A stretch of 64,000 nucleotides of DNA, from NCBI GenBank assembly GCA_002345205.1, contig DDVI01000017.1, positions 6,532-70,531 of the forward strand, given 5' to 3'. Every line of letters begins with the position of its first letter. Position 1 is the stretch's first letter. Source of the stretch: Bdellovibrionaceae bacterium UBA2316. Its GTDB lineage: Bacteria; Bdellovibrionota; Bdellovibrionia; Bdellovibrionales; Bdellovibrionaceae. Made by a program: the position numbers and the translations under genes. Shown here one piece after another: positions 36,674-45,831 of the stretch. The notes below the pieces were generated by a model. The model was given only the letters and a program-made list of their open reading frames with translations. It was not told where the DNA came from and made no database searches.

Positions 36674-38238
36674 ATCGACGGACTAACTATTACTATTGGC
36701 AGCGAAGAAATGCTGCTTTTTGGGATGATGTAAATGCCGGACGAAGCGCACGATACCCGTAAACTTGGATCATCAAAATTACCAGTTACTAGACAGCGCA
36801 ATGATCTGCTTGGAAGTTTCGTTAATAGGTCAAATCCTGAAACGTTAGAAGAAAGGTCGTGATCTACTAAATAGATCAGATCTTTCGCTGATTCGGATGG
36901 TACAGCGCAATCGAGTTCTAAATTATCTCCATCCATCGAGAATTTTACCTGATTAAGAATCTGCGACTCATCAAATTTTATTTTCCATAGTTCTAAGGCT
37001 GATTCTTGATCGTCAATTACAACGACCTTTGAAGAAGAGCTAAATTTAAGCCTCGGCAAATACCATTCAGCTCGATCTACGATGGGAAGGCTGACGGTAA
37101 CGGTGGTTCCAACATCCAAAGTCGATTCAACTCCGATGCGGCCACCCCAGGTTTCAATATTCTCCTTTGCATGAGAAAGACCGATCCCAGATCCGTTCGA
37201 TTTCCCTTCAGAGAAGTGTTTCTGAAAAACTTTAGGTAAACTTTCAGGTTTAATTCCAATTCCGTTGTCAGATATAGAAATCGAAATTTCAGAAGCAAGA
37301 TCTCGAATCCGTACAAAGATTTTTCCGGTTGAGTTCATCGCCTCAATCGAGTTGTTGACGATATTTCCCAAGATAGATCGCAGCTCGAATGGAATGTGCT
37401 TCACAAGTGCTGATGCGACAATGTCCTCCGTGTCGAAGATAAATTCGATGTTTTTTGGCGAAGCGGCGGTCAGCTCGCGTTTTGCCTGTTCAAGTGTGCT
37501 GTAAATGTCGGTGGAGTACACATCATCAAACCCATTATTTGGACGATCATCAAGTTTTGAAATTAGATCGCGGATTTGGCTGATAGTTAGCTCTAGCAGC
37601 TCGCGTTCTCGGGTCACACTTGCTGGCAGCTTACTTGGAATATGCGTTAAAGCCGCTAGCGGAGTTCTAAGATTGTGACGGACTTGTTGAGCTACCTCAG
37701 TTTTTGCAATTTTCTTTTCAATTTCTATATCACGATCAAATTGCTCCAATAGGCGACGCTTTAAAAAGCGTGTCTGGGGAATTGAGATCAAGTTCAAAAT
37801 GAACCAAATTAAAATCGCATAGGGTACAAGTCGGAAACGTTCGTATTCAAATACAATTTCGTCGCTAGAATGAGTAGCTGTGCTGACCTCAACTTGAACG
37901 GTGACTTCATCTCGTAAAATTTTGTTCAGAAAACTTTCTTCTCTGAATATCTCCGCCTTCGGAGGGATGACAAAAGAACGGCCTGGCTCTGTTGATTTGT
38001 AGTGAATCGTCGTGAAGCTGGAAAGACGAGCTTGTTGCAGAATCAAACTGGCTTCTCGAAAGTCTCCAATTTTAACCATGCGGGAGAGGAATCGAGTATT
38101 TTCCTCTGCGACATTCTGTAAGTGAAGCGCATTGAATACGACCGCTAACCCTGCAAGAAATAAAAAGCACAAGCCAGATACAATGACCTGCTTTTGCTCG
38201 AAGGCTTTTATTCTTTGCTCAGGTGACTGGATTTTCAT
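36670..38238 (-). CDS. Hybrid sensor histidine kinase with C-terminal receiver
   Basis: 522 residues. Two membrane helices (about 18-40 and 135-155) enclose a sensor of about 95 residues outside the membrane. The H-box is VRHNLRTPLAALTHIPS, the N-box NIVNNSIEAMN, then SDNGIGIKP and GSGIGLSHAKEN. The last 130 residues form a receiver: VVVIDDQ, phospho-acceptor in LVDHDLS, LVTGN, and Lys in IIPKSS. Last gene of the YcaO operon and the probable input to the sigma54-type regulator at its head. Confidence 0.83.
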   Translation of the reverse strand: MKIQSPEQRIKAFEQKQVIVSGLCFLFLAGLAVVFNALHLQNVAEENTRFLSRMVKIGDFREASLILQQARLSSFTTIHYKSTEPGRSFVIPPKAEIFREESFLNKILRDEVTVQVEVSTATHSSDEIVFEYERFRLVPYAILIWFILNLISIPQTRFLKRRLLEQFDRDIEIEKKIAKTEVAQQVRHNLRTPLAALTHIPSKLPASVTRERELLELTISQIRDLISKLDDRPNNGFDDVYSTDIYSTLEQAKRELTAASPKNIEFIFDTEDIVASALVKHIPFELRSILGNIVNNSIEAMNSTGKIFVRIRDLASEISISISDNGIGIKPESLPKVFQKHFSEGKSNGSGIGLSHAKENIETWGGRIGVESTLDVGTTVTVSLPIVDRAEWYLPRLKFSSSSKVVVIDDQESALELWKIKFDESQILNQVKFSMDGDNLELDCAVPSESAKDLIYLVDHDLSSNVSGFDLLTKLPSRSLRCLVTGNFDDPSLRVSCASSGIYIIPKSSISSLPIVIVSPSI

Positions 38239-39032
38239 TCTAAACTCGCAATCTGATAGCGAGCTGTATGGATCGGTGCACCTTCAAAAATAGGTAACGA
38301 GGCCAAATCTAGCTCGATGGACCATAGTGAGGGAGATTTCATTTGATCTGCTTGAAATCCGTCATTCTCGGCAAATAACGATTCCAGTCTCTCGATAAAC
38401 GCAGTCTTCAGGTGCCAAGGAAGCTCATTCAATTCAAGTTTTTCGTCTGAAGCTAACCATGCAAAACTGGGAAGTGCTTCAAAGAAAGAACGTCGTGCCG
38501 CATGATCTAAGGTTTCAGAAAGTGCGAAGCCCAAAGACGTTTTTTTTGAATCTGCCAAATGAATACGGCAAGCAATACCAAAAAGATTTTTCGGTGTATT
38601 CATTCTGTAAAAGCTGACTTCAGCCGTTGGGACTAGCATCTTTAATTTTTTTGCTTCAGGAAAATCCACGTTTGCGATGTGGAGTGAAGTGCCTTTTTTC
38701 AAGTGTTCGTTGAGAAAGAATCTTTCTAGGCATTCGTGTTTTGCGTGCTGAGATGGATCGTGTGATCCGGCGATAGCAAAACCGACGGAATCAAATCCTA
38801 GAGTCAGGCAAATTAACCGCTCAATAGCTTCGGCCACAGACTTTTCCAAAGCAATTTCTCTGCTTGAATCGACGCCTCTGCCATTCGCCTCGATGCCTTT
38901 CCAGCTAATCTTAGTCTCAAAGTCGAAGACGCCTGGAAAGATTTTTGATGGCCAGTTGAACTCTCGAAATCGAGCGTTCAACTCAGTCCGTTTAGAATAA
39001 AGCCACGAGGCTAGCGGAGTGTGATTCGCCAT
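38235..39032 (-). CDS. YcaO-like protein
   Basis: 265 residues. Features of the YcaO fold: ANGRGVDSSREIALEKSVAEA followed by IERL (the first ExxER-type ATP site), then ECLERF (the second ER motif) and the late SETLDHAARRSFFEAL helix. YcaO proteins use ATP to activate peptide backbone amides, giving azolines or thioamides. It is shorter than usual (about 400), and no E1-like or dehydrogenase partner is nearby. Overlaps the SBP gene by 22 bases and the kinase gene by 4. Confidence 0.65.
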   Translation of the reverse strand: MANHTPLASWLYSKRTELNARFREFNWPSKIFPGVFDFETKISWKGIEANGRGVDSSREIALEKSVAEAIERLICLTLGFDSVGFAIAGSHDPSQHAKHECLERFFLNEHLKKGTSLHIANVDFPEAKKLKMLVPTAEVSFYRMNTPKNLFGIACRIHLADSKKTSLGFALSETLDHAARRSFFEALPSFAWLASDEKLELNELPWHLKTAFIERLESLFAENDGFQADQMKSPSLWSIELDLASLPIFEGAPIHTARYQIASLE

Positions 39033-40549
39033 AATTGATTATTCGCATAAAGATCTGAAAGTTCGATCTTCCAAGGTTTTCGAGCCAGTGCTGCATACGG
39101 AGAGGCAATCAACGGAACGATGGCTGGTTCTGCAAGAGCTTGGTAGTGCAGCTCTTTCAGTTTATTGATACGTGAGCCTTTGTCGTCGGTCGCCATATAA
39201 TCAGCAAGCCATTTAGATCGCTGTTCTTTTGACAGCCCCAGTAGACCAGCATTGAGAGAATAAGAAATCAGACTGATGTCTTCCATGAAACCTGTATCAG
39301 TAGAGGCGATCCAGGCATGAGGAACATCGTCTGGCCTATCATACTTTTTGAAATCAGGAACGTTTGTCTCCTTGTAACACTCGGCCTGCGGCAAAGCAGC
39401 CGCGATAGGATTGGCCCACTCTTCATAACCAGTTCTTTTGATTATCCCGATTTTGAAGTGTTTCTTTGGTTCTGCTTTCTTCAACTCGCGCATTGATTCT
39501 AATTTTTCTCGTTGTGCTTGAGTTAGACCGCCCTCGCCAAGACTAGGAAAAAACTCAGCTCGTTGCTCAAATCCAGGAATTTCTGCGTAGATTGAGGAGA
39601 ATACGGTTTTCATCTTGTCGCCAATATAACGACGTTCATCAGAAGACAGCTCCTTGCGTCCTCGTTCTGTGAAAACAATGAATAGGCTACGGATTTTCAT
39701 CGTAACATGGCTTTCAAAGTCTGGATGCTTCTGGGCAAAGCGAATAATCTTGTCCGCCTTCGACGCATCAATTGTCGTTAAGTGGTCAACACGACCTTCC
39801 TCTAAATCTTTCAAGCTACTTTCAGGCTTCGTGGTATCGGTAGGTACAAAGACAATTTTTTCCGCCACGTCCTTTGATGCAAAATAGTGATGCGGGTTTA
39901 GCTTCAGCGTAGCCTCTCCCGATTCATCTTCTTTCTCTAACCAATAAGGTCCGCTGGTCTCAGAAAAATCGACGATCTTCAAAGTCTTCGGATCAACGCT
40001 TGATCTGGGAATGACGGCAAAATCAATGGCTCCAAGCATCGGCATCAAAAAAGACTTTCGACCTTTGGCATTCAGGTAAACACTGTCTTGGTCTTTTCTA
40101 ATCCCAGGACAGTCATCTTCTACGGTTTTCAAGTTTACCCCTGGGCAAACTATGTCCTTGAAGTTGCCGTGAGTATTTCCCGAAAGAACCAACAATCGCT
40201 TCAAGGAAAACACAACATCATCTGGTGTGATCTGTTTTCCTGAAGCTGTCTTTAATGTTTTTCTAATCGTCAGTTTTAGTTCGTCACCAATCCAATCCAT
40301 TTTTTCAGCCACGCCGGATTCGATAGATCCATCTTTTGAGATCTCTACAAGTGGCGAGAATACATTCTCTAAAAAAATGTATTCGTGATCGAGATTGATA
40401 TTTGTTGGCTCATACGCTGCTGCTTTCAGCTTGACTGGAAATGCAACTCGTAAAGTCCTCTCTTTGTTTGTCGATTTCATAAAAACTGCTCCCGCTGCAA
40501 AAAACGCAAGGCCAACAACTAGAACGATCTTAAAGTTAACCTTCTTCAT
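39011..40549 (-). CDS. Peptide/nickel-type extracellular solute-binding protein (SBP family 5)
   Basis: 512 residues from the ATG at 40549 (a longer frame starts at 40588). An N-terminal helix acts as signal or anchor. Family marks are VFSPLVEISKDGSIESGVAE, ITPDDVVFSLKRLL and SGPYWL. No ABC permease or ATPase gene lies near, so it is not part of a normal importer in this operon. It may present a peptide to the histidine kinase or carry the small exported peptide (inference). Five bases separate it from the peptide gene. Confidence 0.8.
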   Translation of the reverse strand: MKKVNFKIVLVVGLAFFAAGAVFMKSTNKERTLRVAFPVKLKAAAYEPTNINLDHEYIFLENVFSPLVEISKDGSIESGVAEKMDWIGDELKLTIRKTLKTASGKQITPDDVVFSLKRLLVLSGNTHGNFKDIVCPGVNLKTVEDDCPGIRKDQDSVYLNAKGRKSFLMPMLGAIDFAVIPRSSVDPKTLKIVDFSETSGPYWLEKEDESGEATLKLNPHHYFASKDVAEKIVFVPTDTTKPESSLKDLEEGRVDHLTTIDASKADKIIRFAQKHPDFESHVTMKIRSLFIVFTERGRKELSSDERRYIGDKMKTVFSSIYAEIPGFEQRAEFFPSLGEGGLTQAQREKLESMRELKKAEPKKHFKIGIIKRTGYEEWANPIAAALPQAECYKETNVPDFKKYDRPDDVPHAWIASTDTGFMEDISLISYSLNAGLLGLSKEQRSKWLADYMATDDKGSRINKLKELHYQALAEPAIVPLIASPYAALARKPWKIELSDLYANNQLWRITLR

Positions 40550-40554
40550 ATAGA

Positions 40555-40839
40555 CTACTTTGTAATCCCGCCGCTGGCACCTACGCATATAGTCGTTGGA
40601 TGTGCGCCACCGGATTGAATATGACCTTCGGCTTCAAGAATGCTCAGAATATCTTGGTCGAACTCAACACACTGATTCTGATTGATCGTTAGCGTTTTTG
40701 TTTCACCCAAAATTTTGATGGCCCACGCGATCTGCGCTTTTTGAAGTGGTGTTAACTTCCTGGCCTGCTCAGCATCGGCAAACGCAATGATATTAACGCC
40801 GACCAATGCTGCTGCAACGATTAAGATTGTCTTTTTCAT
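40555..40839 (-). CDS. Small exported peptide in the YcaO operon
   Basis: 94 residues: hydrophobic signal-like N-terminus (1-22, ending AFADA), a helical middle, and a short tail (about 78-94) rich in Gly, Thr, Ser and a Cys, HPTTICVGASGGITK. Two Cys in all. Because it sits between regulator and SBP genes and shares the operon with a YcaO protein, it is a candidate precursor or ligand. Overlaps the regulator gene by 4 bases. Not recognised as a known family. Confidence 0.6.
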   Translation of the reverse strand: MKKTILIVAAALVGVNIIAFADAEQARKLTPLQKAQIAWAIKILGETKTLTINQNQCVEFDQDILSILEAEGHIQSGGAHPTTICVGASGGITK

Positions 40840-42224
40840 ACTTCTACCCCCTCGGTAAGTTGTTTGAATTCAATATCGTATTTCTTCATTTTTTCTCGGA
40901 CAGTGCTGCGACTGATATTTAAAATCCGTGCCGCCGCCGAAATAGATCCGCCTCGCTCAAGAGCCTTCAAAACCAGATTTTTTTCTGAAGACATTTGTGT
41001 GAATTTTAGTGCCTCTAAATCGGCGGGCTTTTGTTTCGTGCTACTCAGATCACTGCGACCCTTTAATAGGCTGGCGTCCAAATTCTTTTCTGAAGACATA
41101 TTCGCAAGAAAACGTATGCAATGCTCAAGCTCACGAACGTTTCCAGGCCACTTCATTTTTTGAAGTTCTTCGGCTGCACTTGCGAGCAATACTTTCTGCT
41201 CTCCAGACTCCTGATTGATTTTCTCTAAGAACGAGTACGCTAAAACTGGAATATCTTCTGGGCGATCACGAAGTGGTTTAATGTTGATAGGCAGAACATT
41301 GAGTCGAAAGAAGAGATCTTCGCGAAAGCTTTTTTCTGCGATGAGTGACTCAAGATCCGCGTTGGTTGCTGAGATCAATCTGAAATCAACCTTTCGACTT
41401 GTAACCGCGCCAACTGGAGTAATCGTCTTTTCCTGTAAGACCCTAAGAAGAGTTGCTTGCAGATGTTTTGGCATTTCTCCGATTTCATCTAGAAATATCG
41501 TTCCACCGTCCGCAGCTTCAAAGTGTCCGATGCGTGGGCGTATTGCTCCCGTGAAGGCTCCTTTTTCATGGCCGAATAGTTCGCTCTCAATCAAGTTTTC
41601 TGGAATGGCAGCACAGTTAACAGCTACAAAAGGTTTTGTTTTTCTAGCTGAATTTTGATGGATGCCTCTAGCGACACGTTCTTTCCCAGTGCCATTTTCG
41701 CCTCGTATGAGTACAGAATCAGAGGAAGGAGCAAATTTTAAAGTTAGCCTTGCTACTTCGGCCATAGCCTCGGATACGCCGACCATCCCAACGGATGCGA
41801 TTAGTTTCTGTTTCTCATTATGAGGAGCGATAACGACAGGCTTGGTGCGTCTCTCGATTTCGCGACAAGCCCGATGAAGTATCCCAAGGAATTTGGCTTC
41901 GCCGACGTCTTTGCCGACGAAGAAAACAGCTCCCGATTCCAAAGATTCGTTATGGGCTTCAATTGAGTCATCGCCAGATAAAGCTAAGATCGTAATATTT
42001 GGATCTAACTCCCGAATTTTTTGAATCGTTTGTGGTCCCTTCATATCTGGCATGTGGTAATCAACCAATGCGAGTGAAAAGGGAAAAACATGCTGGCGGA
42101 TGAGGGCAATGCCTTCATCGCCGCTTTCGACTGCACGAACGAAAAAGCCTTCATCTTCAAGGAAGTCTGTTTTTGAACGACGATACGCAATGTTATCGTC
42201 TATTAAGAGTATGCTATGCTTCAC
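40836..42224 (-). CDS. Sigma54-dependent response regulator (NtrC type)
   Basis: 462 residues: receiver (LLIDDN, phospho-acceptor in LVDYHMPDM, Lys in FVGKDV), AAA+ domain with GENGTGKE, intact GAFTGA loop for sigma54, and GGTIFLDEIGEM, then a Fis-type helix-turn-helix (GSISAAARILNISRSTVREKM). First gene of a five-gene operon and probably its own activator. A sigma54-like site lies just upstream. Confidence 0.9.
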   Translation of the reverse strand: MKHSILLIDDNIAYRRSKTDFLEDEGFFVRAVESGDEGIALIRQHVFPFSLALVDYHMPDMKGPQTIQKIRELDPNITILALSGDDSIEAHNESLESGAVFFVGKDVGEAKFLGILHRACREIERRTKPVVIAPHNEKQKLIASVGMVGVSEAMAEVARLTLKFAPSSDSVLIRGENGTGKERVARGIHQNSARKTKPFVAVNCAAIPENLIESELFGHEKGAFTGAIRPRIGHFEAADGGTIFLDEIGEMPKHLQATLLRVLQEKTITPVGAVTSRKVDFRLISATNADLESLIAEKSFREDLFFRLNVLPINIKPLRDRPEDIPVLAYSFLEKINQESGEQKVLLASAAEELQKMKWPGNVRELEHCIRFLANMSSEKNLDASLLKGRSDLSSTKQKPADLEALKFTQMSSEKNLVLKALERGGSISAAARILNISRSTVREKMKKYDIEFKQLTEGVEV

Positions 42225-42248
42225 CCAAGTACCCCCGATATGCGGTAG

Positions 42249-42265
42249 TACAAGTTTGGTGCCTA
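42249..42265 (-). promoter_or_regulatory. Possible sigma54 promoter of the YcaO operon
   Basis: On the minus strand AGGCACCAAACTTGT, which fits the -24/-12 pattern GG-N10-G(C) with one change at the last base (T for C). It is about 25 bases from the start codon, which leaves a short leader. Confidence 0.35.
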
Positions 42266-42374
42266 GCAGTTTACTTAACTTAATGTTTTCTTATTTAATA
42301 TAGACGATCTGATCCCAGATGGGCTGCCATTTGGAGCTTATGTCATATATTAAGTTCATGGTCGTTTTGCTACC

Positions 42375-42446
42375 AGTCTTAGTTTTAAGACTAAGTTCTT
42401 AGAATTTGGAGGGTTTTCCAGAAACAGAGGTGGCGGATGTCCGCCA
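42375..42446. other. Intergenic hairpins between the YcaO operon and the XRE gene
   Basis: Two perfect hairpins lie in the 260-base gap: AGTCTTA-GTTT-TAAGACT (42375-42392) and TGGCGGA-TG-TCCGCCA (42431-42446). The second follows the XRE gene on the minus strand and may end its transcript, though the T run is weak. Confidence 0.45.
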
Positions 42447-42486
42447 GGGGCTAGGCAAATACGATGTGGCTCACGCATTTCAAAGC

Positions 42487-42699
42487 TTAGTCCTCGAATA
42501 AATCTCGTGGTTTAGCACTCAGAGCCTTCGCGATCTTTGCGACCACATCTAGTCCGACACTCGGACAGTTCTTGCCTTCAAGCTGCTGGATATAGCGAAC
42601 GCTTACGTCCATCTTTTCGGCTAATTCTTCTTGGGAAAAATCATTTTTGACTCTTAACCGCTTCATGTTTTTAGAAAATGTTTTTCTGACAGCTTTCAA
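42487..42699 (-). CDS. XRE-family helix-turn-helix repressor
   Basis: 70 residues, one Cro/CI-type HTH: FSQEELAEKMDVSVRYIQQLE, then PSVGLDVVAKIAKAL. Size and form resemble C proteins of restriction systems. Divergent from the gene at 42883, with three dyads between them that it probably binds. Confidence 0.82.
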   Translation of the reverse strand: MKAVRKTFSKNMKRLRVKNDFSQEELAEKMDVSVRYIQQLEGKNCPSVGLDVVAKIAKALSAKPRDLFED

Positions 42700-42710
42700 T
42701 AACCCTCCAC

Positions 42711-42800
42711 CCGAACTGATCGGTTCGGCGAACTGATCTGTTCGGGTATTGATTCTGAGGGTTTATGCGCCGGCTAAACACGAATTGATCGCTTCGTGTT
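42711..42800. promoter_or_regulatory. Three operator dyads in the divergent promoter
   Basis: CCGAAC-TGATCG-GTTCGG (42711-42728), CGAAC-TGATCT-GTTCG (42729-42744) and AACACGAA-TTGATCGC-TTCGTGTT (42777-42800). All share GAA...TGATC...TTC. They sit between the XRE repressor gene and the zinc/HTH gene. Confidence 0.65.
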
Positions 42801-42882
42801 TTGTTGAAAAAAGCAAGTAAATACGATTATATATAAAATATCGAAAATGGTTTAATGGCACGATGCCGTGACTGGAGAGGGC

Positions 42883-43374
42883 ATGAACCAACAAAACGAG
42901 ATTCTTATTGCAGACTTTCAGTTCCAATCAATTCGCCAGTATATGCTTCCCTTATACTGGGAGCTTCGACACGCTGAGAATCGGTCCGACGAAGACAAAA
43001 AGACGAGTATCAGTAAGACGTATCGAGAGTTCTTTGGGCGGCTTCGTAAGTTCCGATATATTACGGTCAAAGAAATGGCCGAGGCCCTAAAGGTTTCTGT
43101 CAGCGAAATAGAGTCTTTCGAGGCTGGAACTGAGAAGTCTGAAAAGCTTCAGTACGCATACTGCGAAAAGTGTCATGGATGGTTTGAGCTAGCGTATCTT
43201 GAACGGCGAATTAAAGAGTGTCTTCATCCTAACATTCGGGATGCAAATAAACACGCGGCGAAACACGTTTGGAAAAGGTATGGGGTTCTTCTTCCTGATG
43301 TGGATTTTGCACGTCTTAACTCTGCTCCTGGAGATGTCATCGCAATCCGCCCAAAAACAAATCAGGAAAGTTAG
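42883..43374 (+). CDS. HTH protein with zinc-finger-like C-terminal part
   Basis: 163 residues from the ATG at 42883 (GGAGAGG in front). Residues about 60-85 look like an XRE-type HTH (ITVKEMAEALKVSVSEIESFE). A CEKCHGW...CLHP arrangement follows and may bind zinc. Partner of the divergent XRE repressor; role unknown. Confidence 0.6.
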   Translation: MNQQNEILIADFQFQSIRQYMLPLYWELRHAENRSDEDKKTSISKTYREFFGRLRKFRYITVKEMAEALKVSVSEIESFEAGTEKSEKLQYAYCEKCHGWFELAYLERRIKECLHPNIRDANKHAAKHVWKRYGVLLPDVDFARLNSAPGDVIAIRPKTNQES

Positions 43375-43386
43375 CTGCTTCTCGCG

Positions 43387-43773
43387 CTACTTGGATTTTC
43401 CAAACGGAAAAAAGAAAAGTGGCTGAGGTTGATTTTTGGGTTTTATGCTTTTTTTGTATCGTCGTGGGCTTTTAAGTCTGTAACCGTAGCAATCGTCATC
43501 TTCAAAATATTTGCAATCAACGATCTCTACTGACCCAACGACAACACCTGTCGGGAGATCACCTGGGTTAAGTTTCATTTTCTTCCAATACTCCTCGTGA
43601 CCATGACCTAGCGAAGCATAGAGATACACGCGACCTCGAATCTTTGTCGGTCTACTTCGATATTCGTATTTCTTTACGCCACGAAGAATATCTTCAACGT
43701 ATGGCTGCCTTATGCTGATTGCTCGTCCTGTGGGAACATCTAGCTGTGTGCTTTTTTTCTTAGAAGACATCAA
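43387..43773 (-). CDS. ASCH-domain protein of the restriction locus
   Basis: 128 residues: AISIRQPYVEDILRGVKKYEYR is the ASCH/PUA-like signature, then GRVYLYASLG and VVGSVEIVDC. ASCH domains bind RNA or modified nucleic acids. It overlaps the Res gene by 4 bases and lies last in the mod-res operon, so it probably helps read or regulate methylated DNA or transcripts (inference). Confidence 0.78.
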   Translation of the reverse strand: MMSSKKKSTQLDVPTGRAISIRQPYVEDILRGVKKYEYRSRPTKIRGRVYLYASLGHGHEEYWKKMKLNPGDLPTGVVVGSVEIVDCKYFEDDDCYGYRLKSPRRYKKSIKPKNQPQPLFFFPFGKSK

Positions 43774-45818
43774 AATTTTTTCCGTTTTGTTCTTATCGCT
43801 GCAAGAAGATCTATCTCATTTAACTCAGAGTCAGCTTCACCAGCCCAGCCTTTTTGCATGAATCCGTCTCTGCTTTCATTCAGATAGACTAGGAAATATC
43901 CAGCGGCCATTTGTCCAATCGTGTTCTTGCGAATGGTATCGGGCATGTCGAGTAAGTGACGGCCTTTAAACTCTATGAACACATAGTGTTCCGAGGAAAA
44001 AATGATGAAATCAGGGTAATGACCTCTAAATAGTTTTACGTCGGAAGTTTCGTTGCGAACCCAATGGAAGTTGTTTCGCTCGCAAAACTCATCTACGAAA
44101 TGCGCAAACTCTCTCTCTTCGTTGTTGAGTTGAATTTTCGGATAGAGGCTTCGCTTGAATTGTGTTGGTAAAGGCTGTGCGATCACAAGTTTGTGAGGCG
44201 GCCACTCGTAAGCTCGAAATACGAAATCGAGAGTCTCCGCAATTTTCCTTATGGCCGTCGATTCTCTAATTTTAACTGCCATCTCTTTGATGTAAGGAGA
44301 AATCGCTGCAAGCCCACCAAGAGGCTTCATGTTGATCTGGAACATCACAGCGACAATATTTGAGTAGTTTCGAGGTAAGTGTTTGCAGAGAGAGTCGATC
44401 AAGAGCTTTTTAGTTTGCTCAATATTCCATTCTGATTGAACGGTTTCAGCAGGAGATCTTGAGACAGCACCCTCAATTAGAGTTAGCTTTCCGCTAGATA
44501 CCGTAGGACCCGTTCTTTCGCAGTCTTTACGAATCGTATCCAAAATTGCACAAATCATCTCGGTTACTGGTATGAGATCACGATCCTCTGGGTCTTTATC
44601 AAGTTCATCAACGAAAGAGATAACTTCTGGTGGCGTAATATCAGTTCGTCTTTCTACCTGAATCACTTCACGCGGTGGAGGAAGCTCGATCACTCCGTCA
44701 CCTGTAAAATTGCGGCAGGACTCTTCAATCGCGTGCTTTCCAGAAATGTAAACATAAGCAGAGTTGAACATATCGAAGCGTTCATCAAAGGGCTCGCACT
44801 TTGGCAGGCGAATGACTCGCCCCAAAAGTTGAATACCTTTGGCAACGCTTACTGAATCCTTAGTTGACAGCAAAACATAGGCTTCGGGACAATTCCATCC
44901 ACGTTCAACCATCATGTCGCCTATGATAAATCGAACGTCATTCAGATCTTCAACTTCTTCAAGTCCACGAGAGTTTTGGGTATGGACAATGACCTGCTTA
45001 TTGAACTCTTCGTTCGACAAACCTAACTCTTTCTTAAGTTCAACCGCGACATTTTCGCATTCTCTCGCGGGTGCTTGAATGAGCATTTTTGGAACGAAGA
45101 ATCGGTCGATGAGTTTTAGATTCTCGGCCATTTTTTCTAGCCAAGCTCTTTGTTGAATAGCTCTTCTCATCATTTCCATTCGATTGACTTCGTCCGACGC
45201 CTGATACTCAATGCTTTGAATCAGCATTCCTGATTCAATTACTTCTTTGTAGGTCACTCTTTGAAATTCATATTCATCAGTTTTTTTCTTGAAAGAGCCA
45301 GTGAAACCAAGCTCTAAAACAGGGGATAGAGCTTCTTTGAGTCTCCCCATATTGTCACCACTCATGCCTTCATCGGCCTCATCAACAACAAAGACTATTG
45401 GCCTATTTAGATCACTCTGTCGCTTGTGCCATTGCTTCAGCCAGTTCAATGCTTTTGCCGAAACTCCCTTTTGAACATTGAAAAGGAGAACGCGCCCACC
45501 GAAAGACTGAATATCCTGTTCTATGTTGTAAACAGTCGTAATATACGCGCCCAATGCGTCTACGATCTCGTTTTCGGTTTGAACTAAAATTTGCTTGTTA
45601 TGTGTCAACCAAACGAATGAAGGCTCTTGAGGAAGTCTTAAACCAACCTCGATAACTGAAGCCATCATAAATGTTTTGCCGCTACCAGTTGGTGAAACTG
45701 TGATTTGTCGTCCCAGTGCTTTTTTGTGATCTGAGACAACTTCTTTAATTAAATCGACATTTCCATCAACAACACGTTTTTGGTATCCTTCTTTAAGTCG
45801 TGAATAGAGAGATGACAT
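43770..45818 (-). CDS. res: Type III-like restriction subunit, SF2 helicase plus nuclease
   Basis: 682 residues. SF2 motor: SPTGSGKTFMMA, VVDEADE, LGFTGSF and QLLGRVIRLP. At the C-terminus a PD-(D/E)xK nuclease is visible (HYPDFIIF, then VFIEFKGRH). Shorter than classical Res (about 900), but the parts are all there. It should translocate on DNA and cut when the matching site is unmethylated. 13 bases downstream of mod. Confidence 0.83.
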   Translation of the reverse strand: MSSLYSRLKEGYQKRVVDGNVDLIKEVVSDHKKALGRQITVSPTGSGKTFMMASVIEVGLRLPQEPSFVWLTHNKQILVQTENEIVDALGAYITTVYNIEQDIQSFGGRVLLFNVQKGVSAKALNWLKQWHKRQSDLNRPIVFVVDEADEGMSGDNMGRLKEALSPVLELGFTGSFKKKTDEYEFQRVTYKEVIESGMLIQSIEYQASDEVNRMEMMRRAIQQRAWLEKMAENLKLIDRFFVPKMLIQAPARECENVAVELKKELGLSNEEFNKQVIVHTQNSRGLEEVEDLNDVRFIIGDMMVERGWNCPEAYVLLSTKDSVSVAKGIQLLGRVIRLPKCEPFDERFDMFNSAYVYISGKHAIEESCRNFTGDGVIELPPPREVIQVERRTDITPPEVISFVDELDKDPEDRDLIPVTEMICAILDTIRKDCERTGPTVSSGKLTLIEGAVSRSPAETVQSEWNIEQTKKLLIDSLCKHLPRNYSNIVAVMFQINMKPLGGLAAISPYIKEMAVKIRESTAIRKIAETLDFVFRAYEWPPHKLVIAQPLPTQFKRSLYPKIQLNNEEREFAHFVDEFCERNNFHWVRNETSDVKLFRGHYPDFIIFSSEHYVFIEFKGRHLLDMPDTIRKNTIGQMAAGYFLVYLNESRDGFMQKGWAGEADSELNEIDLLAAIRTKRKKF

Positions 45819-45831
45819 TTGTACACCTCTC

